Numbered from the stretch's first letter, positions 1 to 9,430 are shown. The stretch is 64,000 bases of DNA from Paracoccaceae bacterium Fryx2 (GCA_032334235.1 JAVSGI010000005.1:1488001-1552000); one strand, 5' to 3'. A program made the numbers and translations. Notes: generated from the letters alone by a model not told the origin.

Positions 1-960
1 ACGCTGGCGATGGCCTCTGGCCTGGCGATGGCCGAACCGGCGATCATCTTCGACCTTGGCGGCAAGTTCGACAAGTCGTTCAACGAGGCGGCGTTCAACG
101 GCGCGCAACGCTGGGCGACCGAGACCGGCGGCACCTTCAAGGAACTGGAAATGCAGTCGGAAGCGATGCGCGAGCAGGCGCTGCGGCGGCTGGCCGAGGC
201 CGGGGCCAACCCGGTGGTGATGACCGGCTTTGCCTTCGGCGACGTGCTGGCGCAGGTGGCCCCCGATTTCCCCGAGACCAAGTTTGCCATCATCGACATG
301 GTGGTGGACCAGCCGAACGTGAAGTCGGTGGTGTTCTCGGAACATGAGGGCTCGTATCTGGTCGGCATGATGGCGGCGATGGCGTCGAAGACCGGCACCG
401 TGGGCTTCATCGGCGGCATGGACATTCCGCTGATCCGCAAGTTCGGCTGCGGCTATGCGCAGGGGGTCAAGGCGGTGAAGGCCGATGCCAAGGTGATCGT
501 GAACATGACCGGCACGACGCCTGCCGCGTGGAACGACCCGGTGAAGGGCGCGGAACTGGCGAAATCGCAGAAGTCACAGGGCGCGGACGTGATCTATGCG
601 GCGGCGGGCAGCACCGGGATCGGCGTGCTTCAGGCGGCGGCGGACGAGGGGATCCTGTCGATCGGGGTCGACAGCAACCAGAACTACATGCATCCGGGCA
701 AGGTGCTGACCTCGATGATGAAGCGGGTCGATGTCGCGGTTTACAATGCGTTCGTGGAAGGCGCCGATCTGGTGCCGGGGATCAACGTGATGGACCTGAA
801 ATCCGAGGGCGTGGGCTATGCGCTGGACGAGAACAATGCAGCCCTGGTCACCGAGGAGATGAAGGCGGCGGTGGACGCGGCGATGGCGAAGATCGTGTCG
901 GGCGAGCTGGTGGTGCATGACTACATGAGCGACAACACCTGCCCGGCTGCGCAGTTCTGA
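1..960 (+). CDS. BMP-family nucleoside ABC transporter substrate-binding protein (5' partial)
   Basis: Periplasmic ligand-binding component of a purine-nucleoside-type ABC importer (BMP/PnrA family). The reading frame is open from base 2 at the window edge, and the first residues, ending in Ala-Met-Ala just before Glu-Pro-Ala-Ile-Ile, look like the end of a cleaved signal peptide. The true start is therefore upstream of the window. The family hallmark DLGGKFDKSFNEAAF follows at the mature N terminus, and the remaining ~300 residues match the usual mature length. The stop (958-960) overlaps the ATG of the ATPase gene by one base, so it is the first gene of a tightly coupled transport operon. 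That purine nucleosides are the ligand is inferred from the family and from the phosphorylase gene at the operon end. Confidence 0.9.
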   Translation, partial: TLAMASGLAMAEPAIIFDLGGKFDKSFNEAAFNGAQRWATETGGTFKELEMQSEAMREQALRRLAEAGANPVVMTGFAFGDVLAQVAPDFPETKFAIIDMVVDQPNVKSVVFSEHEGSYLVGMMAAMASKTGTVGFIGGMDIPLIRKFGCGYAQGVKAVKADAKVIVNMTGTTPAAWNDPVKGAELAKSQKSQGADVIYAAAGSTGIGVLQAAADEGILSIGVDSNQNYMHPGKVLTSMMKRVDVAVYNAFVEGADLVPGINVMDLKSEGVGYALDENNAALVTEEMKAAVDAAMAKIVSGELVVHDYMSDNTCPAAQF

Positions 961-2549
961 TGCCAGCCACGGGCGAAGCGGGGCGGCAGGCAACTGCCGC
1001 CCCTACCGGCGGCCCGCTGGCGATCGAGCTTCGCGGGATTTCCAAGGCGTTCGGGCCGGTGCAGGCCAACAAGGACATTTCGTTCAAGGCTGCGCGCGGC
1101 ACGATCCACGGAATCATCGGCGAGAATGGCGCGGGGAAATCGACGCTGATGTCGATCCTCTACGGGTTCTACAAGGCCGACGCGGGCGAGATATTCATCG
1201 GCGGCAAGGCGACCGTGATTCCCGACAGCCAGAGTGCGATCCGCGCGGGCATCGGCATGGTGTTCCAGCATTTCAAGCTGGTGCAGAATTTCACGGTGCT
1301 GGAAAACGTGATCCTCGGTGCCGAGGAGGGGCAGATGCTGCGCCCCTCGTTGGCAAAGGCGCGCAAGGTTCTGGCCGATCTGGCGCGGGAGTACGAGCTG
1401 GAGGTCGATCCCGATGCGCTGGTCGAGGATCTTTCGGTCGGGCACCAACAGCGGGTGGAGATCCTCAAGGCATTGTATCGGCAGGCGGACATTCTCATTC
1501 TGGACGAGCCGACGGGGGTGCTGACCCCCGACGAGGCCGACCACCTGTTCCGCATCTTGCGCGGGCTGAAGGATCAGGGCAAGACCGTGATCCTGATCAC
1601 CCACAAGCTGCACGAGATCATGGAAACCACCGACAACGTCAGCGTGATGCGGCGCGGCGAGATGGTGGCGACGGTGAAGACCGCCGAGACCAGCCCCGAG
1701 GCGCTGGCCGAACTGATGGTGGGGCGCAAGGTGCTGCTGCATGTCGAAAAGGGCCCGGCCAGCCCCGGCAAGCTGGTGCTGGAGGTGGAGAACCTGGCGG
1801 TGCGCGATGACGCAAAGGTGGAACGGCTGAAGGGCATCAGCTTTTCGATCCGCGCGGGCGAGATTCTGGGCATTGCCGGGGTGGCGGGCAACGGGCAGTC
1901 GGAACTGCTGGAGGTGCTGGGCGGCATTGCGCATGGCACCGGCACGATCAGGCTGAACGGGGTGCCGCTGGACCTGACCGGGCGCGACAGCGACGGGCAG
2001 TCGCGCCGGGCGCAGGGCATCGCCCATGTGCCCGAGGACCGCCAGCATCTGGGCCTGATCATGGATTTCACGGCCTGGGAAAACATCGGCTTCGGCTATC
2101 ACAACGCGCCCGAATACCAGAAGAATGCCCTGCTGATGGACAATGCCGCCCTGCGCGCCGACACCGAGGCCAAGATGGCGCGGTTCGACATCCGCCCGCC
2201 GATCCCGACGCTGGCCGCCAAGAAATTTTCCGGCGGCAACCAGCAGAAGATCGTGGTGGCGCGGGAAATCGAGCGCAACCCGGACCTGCTGCTGATCGGC
2301 CAGCCGACCCGCGGGGTGGACATCGGCGCGATCGAATTCATACACAAGCAGATCGTGGCGCTGCGCGATGCGGGCAAGGCGATCCTGCTGGTCAGCGTGG
2401 AGCTTGACGAGATCATGAGCCTGTCGGACCGCATCGCGGTGATGTTCGACGGCCGGATCATGGGGTTCCGCGACCCGGCGACCACCGACGCGCGCGCGCT
2501 GGGTCTGCTGATGGCAGGCATGGGCGACACCATGGCGGAGGCCGGGTGA
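960..2549 (+). CDS. Nucleoside/simple sugar ABC transporter, double ATP-binding protein
   Basis: Cytoplasmic ATPase subunit with two fused nucleotide-binding domains (529 aa), as in the NupO/YufO and RbsA/MglA class. The first domain has a canonical Walker A (GENGAGKST near residue 60), a signature-like LSVGHQQR and Walker B LILDEPTGVLTP. The second has a divergent Walker A (GVAGNGQSE), the signature FSGGNQQK and an altered Walker B ending GQPTRGVD. One degenerate site is normal for this class. The start codon overlaps the preceding stop (TGATG). The extra ~18 residues before the first beta strand are low-complexity, so a slightly later start is possible. It energises import with the two permeases downstream. 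Confidence 0.93.
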   Translation: MPATGEAGRQATAAPTGGPLAIELRGISKAFGPVQANKDISFKAARGTIHGIIGENGAGKSTLMSILYGFYKADAGEIFIGGKATVIPDSQSAIRAGIGMVFQHFKLVQNFTVLENVILGAEEGQMLRPSLAKARKVLADLAREYELEVDPDALVEDLSVGHQQRVEILKALYRQADILILDEPTGVLTPDEADHLFRILRGLKDQGKTVILITHKLHEIMETTDNVSVMRRGEMVATVKTAETSPEALAELMVGRKVLLHVEKGPASPGKLVLEVENLAVRDDAKVERLKGISFSIRAGEILGIAGVAGNGQSELLEVLGGIAHGTGTIRLNGVPLDLTGRDSDGQSRRAQGIAHVPEDRQHLGLIMDFTAWENIGFGYHNAPEYQKNALLMDNAALRADTEAKMARFDIRPPIPTLAAKKFSGGNQQKIVVAREIERNPDLLLIGQPTRGVDIGAIEFIHKQIVALRDAGKAILLVSVELDEIMSLSDRIAVMFDGRIMGFRDPATTDARALGLLMAGMGDTMAEAG

Positions 2550-3643
2550 TGGAAAGGATGCCGCGCTGGGCCGACGCGCTGCTGGTGCCGCTGATCAGCC
2601 TGATCATCGCCTCGGCGATTTCGGGGCTGGTGATCCTTGCCATCGGGGAAGACCCGGTGGCGGCGATGAAGCTGATGGTGACTGGCGCGCTGGGGTCGAG
2701 CTATGGCTGGGGCTACACGCTTTATTACGCCACCAACTTCATGTTCACCGGGCTGGCGGTGGCGGTGGCGTTTCATGCCGGGCTGTTCAACATCGGCGGC
2801 GAGGGGCAGGCGACACTGGGCGGGCTGGGGGTGGCGCTGGTCTGCCTTTACCTGCCGTGGCCGCACTGGTCGCTGGCGCTGGGGGCGGCGGTGATCGCGG
2901 CGGCGGGATTCGGTGCGCTGTGGGCGGCGGTGCCCGCCTGGTTGCAGGCCAGGCGCGGCAGCCACATCGTGATCACCACGATCATGTTCAACTTCATCGC
3001 GGCCAGCCTGCTGAACTATCTGCTGGTCAACGTGCTGCGGCCGCAAGGCTCGATGGACCCGGCGAGCGCGCGCTTTCCCGACGCGACCACGCTGCCGGGG
3101 CTGCACGAGGTGCTGGGGCTGGTGGGAATACCGTTTTCGAAAAGCACGCCCGCGAACATCAGCCTGCTGATTGCGCTGGCCTGTTGCGTGCTGGTCTGGG
3201 CGCTGATCTGGCGGACCCGGCTGGGCTTTGCGCTGCGCGCCTTTGGCAAATCGGAAAAGGCGGCGCGCTATGCGGGCATCAGCCCGGTCCGGATCACCCT
3301 GTATGCCATGGTGATTTCGGGCGGGCTGGCCGGGATGATGGCGGTCAACACCGTGATGGGCGAGGCGAACCGGCTGCTGATGAATTCGGTCGAGGGGGCG
3401 GGCTTCATCGGCATCGCGGTGGCGCTGATGGGGCGCAGCCATCCGGCGGGGGTCTGCCTTGCGGCGATATTGTTCGGATTCCTGTATCAGGGCGGGGCAG
3501 AACTTGCGCTGTGGACCAAGATTCCGCGCGAGTTGATCACGGTGATCCAGGCGCTGGTGATCCTGTTCACCGGCGCGCTGGACAACATGGTGCGCCGCCC
3601 GGTCGAGATGATGTTCATGGCCGCGCGCAGGGGGGCGAAGTGA
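2549..3643 (+). CDS. ABC transporter permease, BMP/nucleoside type (subunit 1)
   Basis: Inner-membrane permease of the branched-chain/ribose permease superfamily (BPD_transp_2). It is almost entirely hydrophobic with about 8-10 membrane spans, and carries the family-typical stretch GLFNIGGEGQATLGGLGVAL and a cytoplasmic EAA-like region around ALRAFGKSEKAARYAG. The ATG at 2549 overlaps the ATPase stop (TGATG). A GTG at 2546 is also in frame but would give only one extra residue. It forms a heterodimeric channel with the next gene, with which it shares another TGATG junction. Confidence 0.92.
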   Translation: MERMPRWADALLVPLISLIIASAISGLVILAIGEDPVAAMKLMVTGALGSSYGWGYTLYYATNFMFTGLAVAVAFHAGLFNIGGEGQATLGGLGVALVCLYLPWPHWSLALGAAVIAAAGFGALWAAVPAWLQARRGSHIVITTIMFNFIAASLLNYLLVNVLRPQGSMDPASARFPDATTLPGLHEVLGLVGIPFSKSTPANISLLIALACCVLVWALIWRTRLGFALRAFGKSEKAARYAGISPVRITLYAMVISGGLAGMMAVNTVMGEANRLLMNSVEGAGFIGIAVALMGRSHPAGVCLAAILFGFLYQGGAELALWTKIPRELITVIQALVILFTGALDNMVRRPVEMMFMAARRGAK

Positions 3644-4608
3644 TGGATCTGGCGACGCTGCTCCAGATACTCGATTCGACGGTGCGGCTTGGCACGCCGC
3701 TGCTGCTGGCCTGCCTTGCGGGCCTGTTTTCGGAGCGGGCCGGGATTTTCGACATCGGGCTGGAAGGCAAGATGCTGTCGGCGGCCTTCCTGTCGGGGGC
3801 GGTGGCGTGGATCACTGGCGACGTGTGGCTGGGGCTGCTGGCCGGGGTGTTCGCGTCGCTGCTGATGTCGGCGATCCACGGGGTGGCCTCGATCACCTTT
3901 CGCGGCAACCAGCTGATTTCGGGGGTGGCGATCAACTTCCTCGCCTCGGGGCTGACGGTGCTTCTGGGGCAGAAGTGGTTCGGGCTGGGCGGGCGCACCC
4001 CGGCGATCGAAGGGGCGGCGCGGTTCGAGCCGATCACCCTGCCCTTTGCCGAAACCCTGCGCGACGTGCCGCTGCTGGGGCCGGTGTATTACGAGCTGAT
4101 CTCGGGCCATACCGTGCTGGTCTATGTGGCGTTTGCGCTGGTGCCGCTCAGCTGGTGGATGCTGTATCGCACCCGCTTCGGGCTGCGGCTGCGGGCGGTG
4201 GGCGAAAACCCGGCGGCGGTCGATACCGCCGGGGTGTCGGTGATCGGCATCCGCTTTGCCGCCGTGGCGATCTGCGGCGTGCTCTGCGGGCTGGCGGGGG
4301 TGTATCTGGCCACCAGCCTTGCGGCCGGTTTCGGCAAGGAAATGACGGCGGGGCGGGGCTATATCGCGCTGGCCGCACTGATCTTCGCCAAGTGGCGGCC
4401 GTGGTATGCGCTGGGTGCCACGATGCTGTTCGGGCTGCTGGAGGCGGTGGCGAACCGGTTCCAGAACATCGACATCGGGTTGTTCGTCATTCCGGTGCAA
4501 TTCATGCAGGCGCTGCCGTATATCCTGACCGTGGTCATTCTGGCGGGGTTTGTCGGCAAGGCGATACCGCCGCGCGCCGGGGGGGAGCCTTATGTCAAGG
4601 AGCGTTGA
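3643..4608 (+). CDS. ABC transporter permease, BMP/nucleoside type (subunit 2)
   Basis: Second integral-membrane subunit (321 aa) of the importer, homologous to the previous permease but shorter. It has the paired motif IFDIGLEGKMLSAAF near residue 37, several hydrophobic spans, and the cytoplasmic coupling region around LRLRAVGENPAAVDTAGVS. The ATG at 3643 lies inside the upstream stop (TGATG). The 3' end overlaps the purine nucleoside phosphorylase gene by 17 bases, so transport and cleavage of the imported nucleoside are translationally linked. Substrate is inferred from this context. Confidence 0.92.
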   Translation: MDLATLLQILDSTVRLGTPLLLACLAGLFSERAGIFDIGLEGKMLSAAFLSGAVAWITGDVWLGLLAGVFASLLMSAIHGVASITFRGNQLISGVAINFLASGLTVLLGQKWFGLGGRTPAIEGAARFEPITLPFAETLRDVPLLGPVYYELISGHTVLVYVAFALVPLSWWMLYRTRFGLRLRAVGENPAAVDTAGVSVIGIRFAAVAICGVLCGLAGVYLATSLAAGFGKEMTAGRGYIALAALIFAKWRPWYALGATMLFGLLEAVANRFQNIDIGLFVIPVQFMQALPYILTVVILAGFVGKAIPPRAGGEPYVKER

Positions 4609-5392
4609 GCTTGCGGGGCTGATCCGGGGGCGGGCCGGGTCGGCGCCGGTGCGGCTGGGGCTGATACTGGGGTCCGGGCTGGGGCATCTGGCGGCGGCGG
4701 TGCGCGGGGTGTCGGTGCCTTATGCCGATTTGCCGGGCTTTCCCCATGCCGGGGTGTCGGGGCACAACCCGCAACTGGTGGTGGGCGATCTGGAAGGCGT
4801 GCGGGTCGCGGTGTTCGGCGGGCGGGCGCATTACTACGAGACCGGCAACCCGGCCGCGATGCGCCTGCCGCTGGAGGTGCTGAGCGAGCTTGGTGCGGAA
4901 TCGATTATCGCCACCAATGCCGCCGGGTCGCTGCGCCCCGACATAAGGCCGGGCGACCTGATGCTGCTGTCGGACCACATCAACTTTTCCGGCCTGAACC
5001 CGCTGATCGGCGAGCCGAGCGATGCGCGCTTCGTGCCGATGACGGCGGCGCATGATCCCGGTTTGCGCGCAGGTTTGCGGGCGGCGGCAGAGGCGGTGGG
5101 GGTGGCGCTGCCCGAGGGGGTTTATGCTTGGTATTCCGGGCCGTCGTTCGAAACCCCTGCGGAGATTCGGGCGATCCGGGTGCTGGGGGCCGATGCGGTG
5201 GGCATGTCGACCGTGCCCGAGGTGATCCTCGCGCGGTTTCTGGGGCTGCGGGTGGCGGCGGTTTCGGTGGTGACCAACATGGCGGCGGGGCTGTCGGATG
5301 AACAGATCAGCCATGAACACACCAAGGCGATGGCGCCTTTGGGGGCGGGAAAGCTGGAGAAGGTGTTGCGCGAATTCCTGCGCGGGCTGTGA
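4592..5392 (+). CDS. Purine-nucleoside phosphorylase (trimeric type)
   Basis: Cytoplasmic phosphorolysis of purine (deoxy)nucleosides to free base and (deoxy)ribose-1-phosphate. The 266-aa product has trimeric PNP/MTAP family signatures: phosphate-binding GSGLGHLA near residue 22, GGRAHYYETG, the base-pocket segment YSGPSFETPAEIR, GMSTVPE, and VVTNMAAGL carrying the purine-contacting Asn. An in-frame start at 4550 would add 14 residues coded entirely inside the permease gene, so ATG 4592 is preferred. It is the last gene of the nucleoside-import operon and supplies the salvage step. Confidence 0.93.
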   Translation: MSRSVELAGLIRGRAGSAPVRLGLILGSGLGHLAAAVRGVSVPYADLPGFPHAGVSGHNPQLVVGDLEGVRVAVFGGRAHYYETGNPAAMRLPLEVLSELGAESIIATNAAGSLRPDIRPGDLMLLSDHINFSGLNPLIGEPSDARFVPMTAAHDPGLRAGLRAAAEAVGVALPEGVYAWYSGPSFETPAEIRAIRVLGADAVGMSTVPEVILARFLGLRVAAVSVVTNMAAGLSDEQISHEHTKAMAPLGAGKLEKVLREFLRGL

Positions 5393-5486
5393 TGATGGCA
5401 TAACGGCCACAAGGGTTTGACAAGCCCGATACCCCGGCGCAAGTCTTGGGTGACCCCGCCCTTGTGAGCCAAAGCGCGCAACCGAC

Positions 5487-6407
5487 ATGCAGCTTTACCT
5501 GCCCATCGCCGAGATTTCCGTCAACGCCTGGCTTCTGCTGGGGCTGGGCGGCATCGTGGGGTTCCTGTCGGGGATGTTCGGGGTGGGCGGCGGGTTCCTG
5601 ATCACGCCGCTGCTGTTCTTCATCGGCATTCCGCCGGCGGTTGCGGTGGCGACCGGGGCCAATCTGGTGGTGGCGTCGTCGGTTTCGGGGGTGCTGGCGC
5701 AGGTGCGGCGCAAGGCGGTGGATTTCCGCATGGGGCTGGTGCTGCTGGCGGGCGGGATGCTGGGGTCGGGGGCGGGCATCTGGGTGTTCGCCCGGCTGAG
5801 CGCGCTGGGGCAGGTCGATCTGCTGGTGCAGCTGAGTTACGTGCTGTTTCTGGGCCTCGTGGGCGCGCTGATGTTGCAGGAGGGCCTGCGCACCCTGCTG
5901 CGGTCGCGCAGGCCGGGGGCGCCGGTGCGGCGCAGCCATGTCCATACCTGGGTCCACAAGCTGCCGCTGAAGATGAAGTTCCGCGCCTCGGGCCTTTACA
6001 TCTCGGTGCTGCCGCCGATGCTGGTGGGGGCCTTTGTCGGCTTTCTGGCGGCGGTGATGGGGGTGGGCGGCGGCTTCATCATGGTGCCCGCAATGATTTA
6101 CCTGCTGGGGATGCCGACCCGGGTGGTGATCGGCACGTCGCTGTTCCAGATCATCTTCGTGACCGCCTTCACCACGGTGATGCACGCCGTCACCAGCCAG
6201 ACGGTCGACATGGTGCTGGCGTTCTTTCTGATCTTCGGCGGGGTGATCGGGGCGCAGGTCGGGGCGCAGATCGGCCTGCGGCTGCGGGCCGAGCAGTTGC
6301 GCATCCTGCTGGCGCTGCTGGTGCTGGGGGTCTGCGGGCGGATCGCGCTGGACCTGCTGCTGCGCCCGGCAGAACTGTTCTCGGTCACGCCGGGGCTCTT
6401 GCCATGA
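5487..6407 (+). CDS. TauE/SafE (DUF81) family sulfite/anion exporter
   Basis: Integral membrane protein (306 aa) of the TauE/SafE family, which exports sulfite, sulfoacetate or related organic anions. Two copies of the family's internal repeat are visible: GMFGVGGGFLITPLLFFIG near residue 29 and AVMGVGGGFIMVPAMIYLLG near residue 190, separated by a charged cytoplasmic loop (LLRSRRPGAPVRRSH). The gene starts about 95 bases after the nucleoside operon and overlaps the next gene by ATGA. In other Rhodobacteraceae this pair commonly occurs together, which suggests, but does not prove, a joint role. Confidence 0.9.
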   Translation: MQLYLPIAEISVNAWLLLGLGGIVGFLSGMFGVGGGFLITPLLFFIGIPPAVAVATGANLVVASSVSGVLAQVRRKAVDFRMGLVLLAGGMLGSGAGIWVFARLSALGQVDLLVQLSYVLFLGLVGALMLQEGLRTLLRSRRPGAPVRRSHVHTWVHKLPLKMKFRASGLYISVLPPMLVGAFVGFLAAVMGVGGGFIMVPAMIYLLGMPTRVVIGTSLFQIIFVTAFTTVMHAVTSQTVDMVLAFFLIFGGVIGAQVGAQIGLRLRAEQLRILLALLVLGVCGRIALDLLLRPAELFSVTPGLLP

Positions 6408-7174
6408 TCCGCGCCCTGATCATCCTGATCCTGACTGCCCTGCCCTGCGCCGCGCAGCAGACCGGGCTTGAAACCATCGTGGCCGGGCTGAGCCGGAACG
6501 CGGTGTCGATCACCGCGAACTTCAACGGGTCGGAAATCCTGATCTACGGCGCGGTGAAGCGCGAGACCCCGGCCCCGGACGGCCCGCCGCTGGAGGTGAT
6601 CGTCACCGTCGAGGGCCCCGCCGCGCAGCAGATCGTGCGACGGAAGGACCGCCGCTTCGGCATCTGGATCAACAATGCCGCCGTGACGGTCGATTCAGCG
6701 CCTACATTCTATGCCATTTCCGCCAGCGGCCCGCTGAATGCGATCCTGTCGCAGACCGAGGATCTGCGGCACCGCATCTCGGTGCCGCGGGTGGTGCGCG
6801 CCATCGGCACCACCGCCGAGGCCGAGGGCGCGCCCGAGTTTCTCGACGCCATGCTGCGCATCCGCGCCGAGGAAGGGCGCTACCGGCTGGCGGAAGGGGC
6901 GGTCGAGCTGGTCGAGGACACGCTGTTTCGCGCCGATGTCGATCTGCCCGCCAACCTGACCGAGGGGCAATACATGGTGCGGATCTACCTGACCCGCGAC
7001 GGACAGGTGATCGACTGGCTGGCAAGCCCGATCGACGTGCGCAAGGCCGGGCTGGAACGCTGGCTGTTCGCGCTGGCCCATTCGCAGCCGCTGATCTACG
7101 GGCTGTTGTCGCTGGTGCTGGCGGTGGGGGCGGGCTGGGGCGCCTCGGCCGGGTTCCAGCTGCTGCGGCGCTGA
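6404..7174 (+). CDS. TIGR02186/Alph_Pro_TM family membrane protein
   Basis: 256-aa protein of the alphaproteobacterial Alph_Pro_TM family. It has an N-terminal signal peptide (cleavage probably after ALPCAA), a periplasmic domain with the conserved opening SRNAVSITANFNGSEILIYG, and a single C-terminal membrane helix (PLIYGLLSLVLAVGAGWGA). Its function is unknown. It overlaps the TauE/SafE exporter by four bases (ATGA), so it is probably co-translated and may be an accessory of that exporter. It ends four bases before the convergent MATE gene, with no room for a separate terminator. Confidence 0.85.
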   Translation: MIRALIILILTALPCAAQQTGLETIVAGLSRNAVSITANFNGSEILIYGAVKRETPAPDGPPLEVIVTVEGPAAQQIVRRKDRRFGIWINNAAVTVDSAPTFYAISASGPLNAILSQTEDLRHRISVPRVVRAIGTTAEAEGAPEFLDAMLRIRAEEGRYRLAEGAVELVEDTLFRADVDLPANLTEGQYMVRIYLTRDGQVIDWLASPIDVRKAGLERWLFALAHSQPLIYGLLSLVLAVGAGWGASAGFQLLRR

Positions 7175-7178
7175 TCCG

Positions 7179-8483
7179 TCAGGCCGCCCGCGCCAGCACC
7201 TTGGGCCAGGACAGCGCCATCGTCACGCCCCGCGCCGCGTTCAGCACCATCAGCGCGGCCCAGAGCCCGTGATTGCCGAAGGCGGGCAGCAGCAGCGCCA
7301 GTGCGGCGGCATAGATCGCCACCGACAGGATCATGGCGCGGCGCATCTCGCGCGTCAGGGTCGCACCGATGAAGATGCCGTCCAACATCCAGCTTGCCAC
7401 CCCGACCAGCGGGGCGGCGACCAGCCAGGGCAGGTAGTGCCGCGCCTCGGCCCGCACTTCTGGCGACGTGGTCATCAGGTCGATGATCGCTGGGCCCGCC
7501 AGCGCGAAGCCCGCCGCCAGTGCAAGGCTGCCGCCCGCCGCCCAAAGCGAGGTGATGCCCGACGCCCGGCGCAGCGATGCCACCGCCCGCGCACCGACCG
7601 CCTGCCCCACCAGCGCCTCGGCCGCGAAGGCAAAACCGTCCAGCGCATAGGCGGTGATTTCGAGAAACTGCATCAGCACCTGATTGGCGGCCAGCGTCAC
7701 GTCGCCCATGCCCGCGCCCAGAAACAGGAAGGTGGTGAAGCTGCCCTGCAGCAGCACCGAGCGGATCATGATGTCGCTGTTCACCGTCGCCATCCGGCGC
7801 AGGGCCGGGGCATCGGCCACCCGCGCCCAGCCCGCCGCCAGCGCCGCGCCAAAGGCATCGCGGCACAGCCAGAGGCCCAGCGCCAGCCCGGTCCATTCCG
7901 CGATCAGCGTGGCCGCCGCCACCCCCGGCACGCCCCAGCCGAGGCCCAGCACGAACCACAGGTCAAGCCCGATGTTCAGCCCGTTCATCCACAGTTGCAG
8001 CACCAGCATGCCGCGCGTGCGTTCCAGCGCCACCAGCCAGCCGGTGACCGCGTAAAGCGCGATGGTGGCGGGGGCGCCCCAGATGCGGATGGCAAGGTAG
8101 TGGCGGGCCAGCCCCTCGACCTCGTCACTGGCCGGGGCAAGGCGGAAGGCGGCCCAGACCAACGGGCCCTGCAGCAGGATGAAGAACAGCCCCGCCGCCG
8201 CGCCGATCATCAGGGCGCGCAGCAGCACGGCGGTCTTTTCGGGGCCATCGCCCGCGCCATGCGCCTGCGCCGCGAGGCCGGAGGTGCCCATGCGCAGGAA
8301 GCCGAAGATCCAGTAGACCGAGGCCAGCACGATCGCCCCCAGCCCCACCGCCCCGATCGGCGCCGCCAGCCCCATCTGCCCGACAACCGCGGTATCCACA
8401 GCCCCCAGCAGCGGCACCGTGGCGTTCGACAGCACGATGGGCAGCGCGATCTTCATCACGCGGGCATGGCTGACGGGCAGCAT
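7179..8483 (-). CDS. MATE family efflux transporter (DinF-like)
   Basis: 434-aa polytopic inner-membrane protein with about 12 hydrophobic segments, expected to export drugs or metabolites with Na+ or H+. The N terminus (ALPIVLSNATVPLLGAVDTA) is the standard MATE opening with the first helix, and the two halves each contain a QxxxG-type helix such as NQVLMQFLEITAYALDGFAF. DinF-like subfamily placement is inferred from overall pattern. It lies two bases downstream of a thioesterase gene on the same strand, and the three minus-strand genes from 9430 down look like one transcription unit. Substrate unknown. Confidence 0.9.
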   Translation of the reverse strand: MLPVSHARVMKIALPIVLSNATVPLLGAVDTAVVGQMGLAAPIGAVGLGAIVLASVYWIFGFLRMGTSGLAAQAHGAGDGPEKTAVLLRALMIGAAAGLFFILLQGPLVWAAFRLAPASDEVEGLARHYLAIRIWGAPATIALYAVTGWLVALERTRGMLVLQLWMNGLNIGLDLWFVLGLGWGVPGVAAATLIAEWTGLALGLWLCRDAFGAALAAGWARVADAPALRRMATVNSDIMIRSVLLQGSFTTFLFLGAGMGDVTLAANQVLMQFLEITAYALDGFAFAAEALVGQAVGARAVASLRRASGITSLWAAGGSLALAAGFALAGPAIIDLMTTSPEVRAEARHYLPWLVAAPLVGVASWMLDGIFIGATLTREMRRAMILSVAIYAAALALLLPAFGNHGLWAALMVLNAARGVTMALSWPKVLARAA

Positions 8484-8486
8484 GTG

Positions 8487-8999
8487 TCAGGGGTCGCCGG
8501 GGGTCGGCATCAGGAAATGTCCGGTGGCCTGCGCGAACAGGCGCGAGCGGTTGTCCTGCCACGCCTCGACATGCACCGAGGCATAGCGGCGCCCCGAGCG
8601 GTTGACCCGCGCGCGGGCATAGGCGTCGCGCGGCAGGCCGGAGCGCAGGTAGTCCACCGTGAAGTCAATCGTCTTGGGCAGGCGCGGCAGGTGGGCGGGA
8701 TCGACGGCGCGGGGGTCGAGCACGCCCTTCTCCATCTCCTCCCACAACAGCGACCACGACAGCTCGATGATCGCGGTCACCTCGAGGAAGGCCGCCGTCA
8801 CGCCGCCGTGCAGGGCCGGGATCATCGGGTTGCCGATCAGCGCCTCGTCGAACGGCAGGATCGCGGTCAACTCGTCGCCGCGCCGGTCGAACTGGATGCC
8901 GAGAAAGCCGATGTAGGGCACGCCGTCCACCAGCGTGCGCAGCGCGGTGTCGCGGCGCTGCTTGATGACCTGCACGGGTTCGGGTTTCGGGCGGATCAT
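8487..8999 (-). CDS. PaaI-family hotdog thioesterase (copy 2)
   Basis: 170-aa single hotdog-fold protein expected to hydrolyse acyl-CoA (or aryl-CoA) thioesters in the cytoplasm. The family core is visible as [21 protein letters not shown], with the HGG motif forming the hotdog helix start, followed by [12 protein letters not shown] on the central strand. It overlaps the next upstream gene (another hotdog thioesterase) by ATGA, so the pair arose by duplication and is co-translated. The longer N-terminal lead distinguishes it from its neighbour. Physiological substrate unknown; closeness to the beta-oxidation cluster suggests CoA recycling. Confidence 0.88.
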   Translation of the reverse strand: MIRPKPEPVQVIKQRRDTALRTLVDGVPYIGFLGIQFDRRGDELTAILPFDEALIGNPMIPALHGGVTAAFLEVTAIIELSWSLLWEEMEKGVLDPRAVDPAHLPRLPKTIDFTVDYLRSGLPRDAYARARVNRSGRRYASVHVEAWQDNRSRLFAQATGHFLMPTPGDP

Positions 9000-9430
9000 G
9001 GCTGCGCCCCCCTCGGGCGTTCGACGGTGAAGGCGCCGCTGGCGGTGGCGACCGGGCGGGTGGTGTCGTCATCGCAGGCGGTGACGCGCACGAAGGCGAC
9101 GCTGCGGGTGACGTGGTAACACTCGGCACGGGCGACGATGCGCTGGCCGGGGGTGGCGGGGCGCATGTAGTCGATGCGCAGATCGAGCGTGGCGGTGCCC
9201 GCCGGGGCGGCAGGGTGGCTCATCACCGCAGCTCCGGATGCGGTATCCATCAGCGCCGAGACCGCGCCGCCATGGATGACGCCGGTCGCCGGGTCGCCGA
9301 TGAAGCGGATGTCGTAGGGCATCGAGATTTCCGCGACCCCGCCTTCCAGCATGTCGAGCGACATTGCCAGCGCGCGCGAATGCGGAATCGCCTCGATGAA
9401 CTGGCGGGCACGTTTGAGCGTTTCTGTCAT
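8996..9430 (-). CDS. PaaI-family hotdog thioesterase (copy 1)
   Basis: 144-aa hotdog thioesterase. The motif [21 protein letters not shown] contains the HGG turn and the catalytic-type Asp on the following helix, and [16 protein letters not shown] marks the next strand. ATG 9430 begins the conserved domain region ([11 protein letters not shown]), and an earlier in-frame start at 9514 would add only low-complexity residues. It is first of a minus-strand unit with a second thioesterase and the MATE transporter, divergent from the MerR gene at 9567, so the 136-base intergenic region probably holds both promoters. Confidence 0.88.
   Translation of the reverse strand: MTETLKRARQFIEAIPHSRALAMSLDMLEGGVAEISMPYDIRFIGDPATGVIHGGAVSALMDTASGAAVMSHPAAPAGTATLDLRIDYMRPATPGQRIVARAECYHVTRSVAFVRVTACDDDTTRPVATASGAFTVERPRGAQP

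Noticed and set aside
921-2345. 474-codon antisense frame over the nucleoside ABC ATPase
   Set aside because: Composition rich in His, Arg and Gln, no domain, no start site, and fully opposite a conserved gene.
7269-9119. 616-codon plus-strand frame across MATE and thioesterase genes
   Set aside because: Antisense shadow of three recognised genes; low-complexity product.
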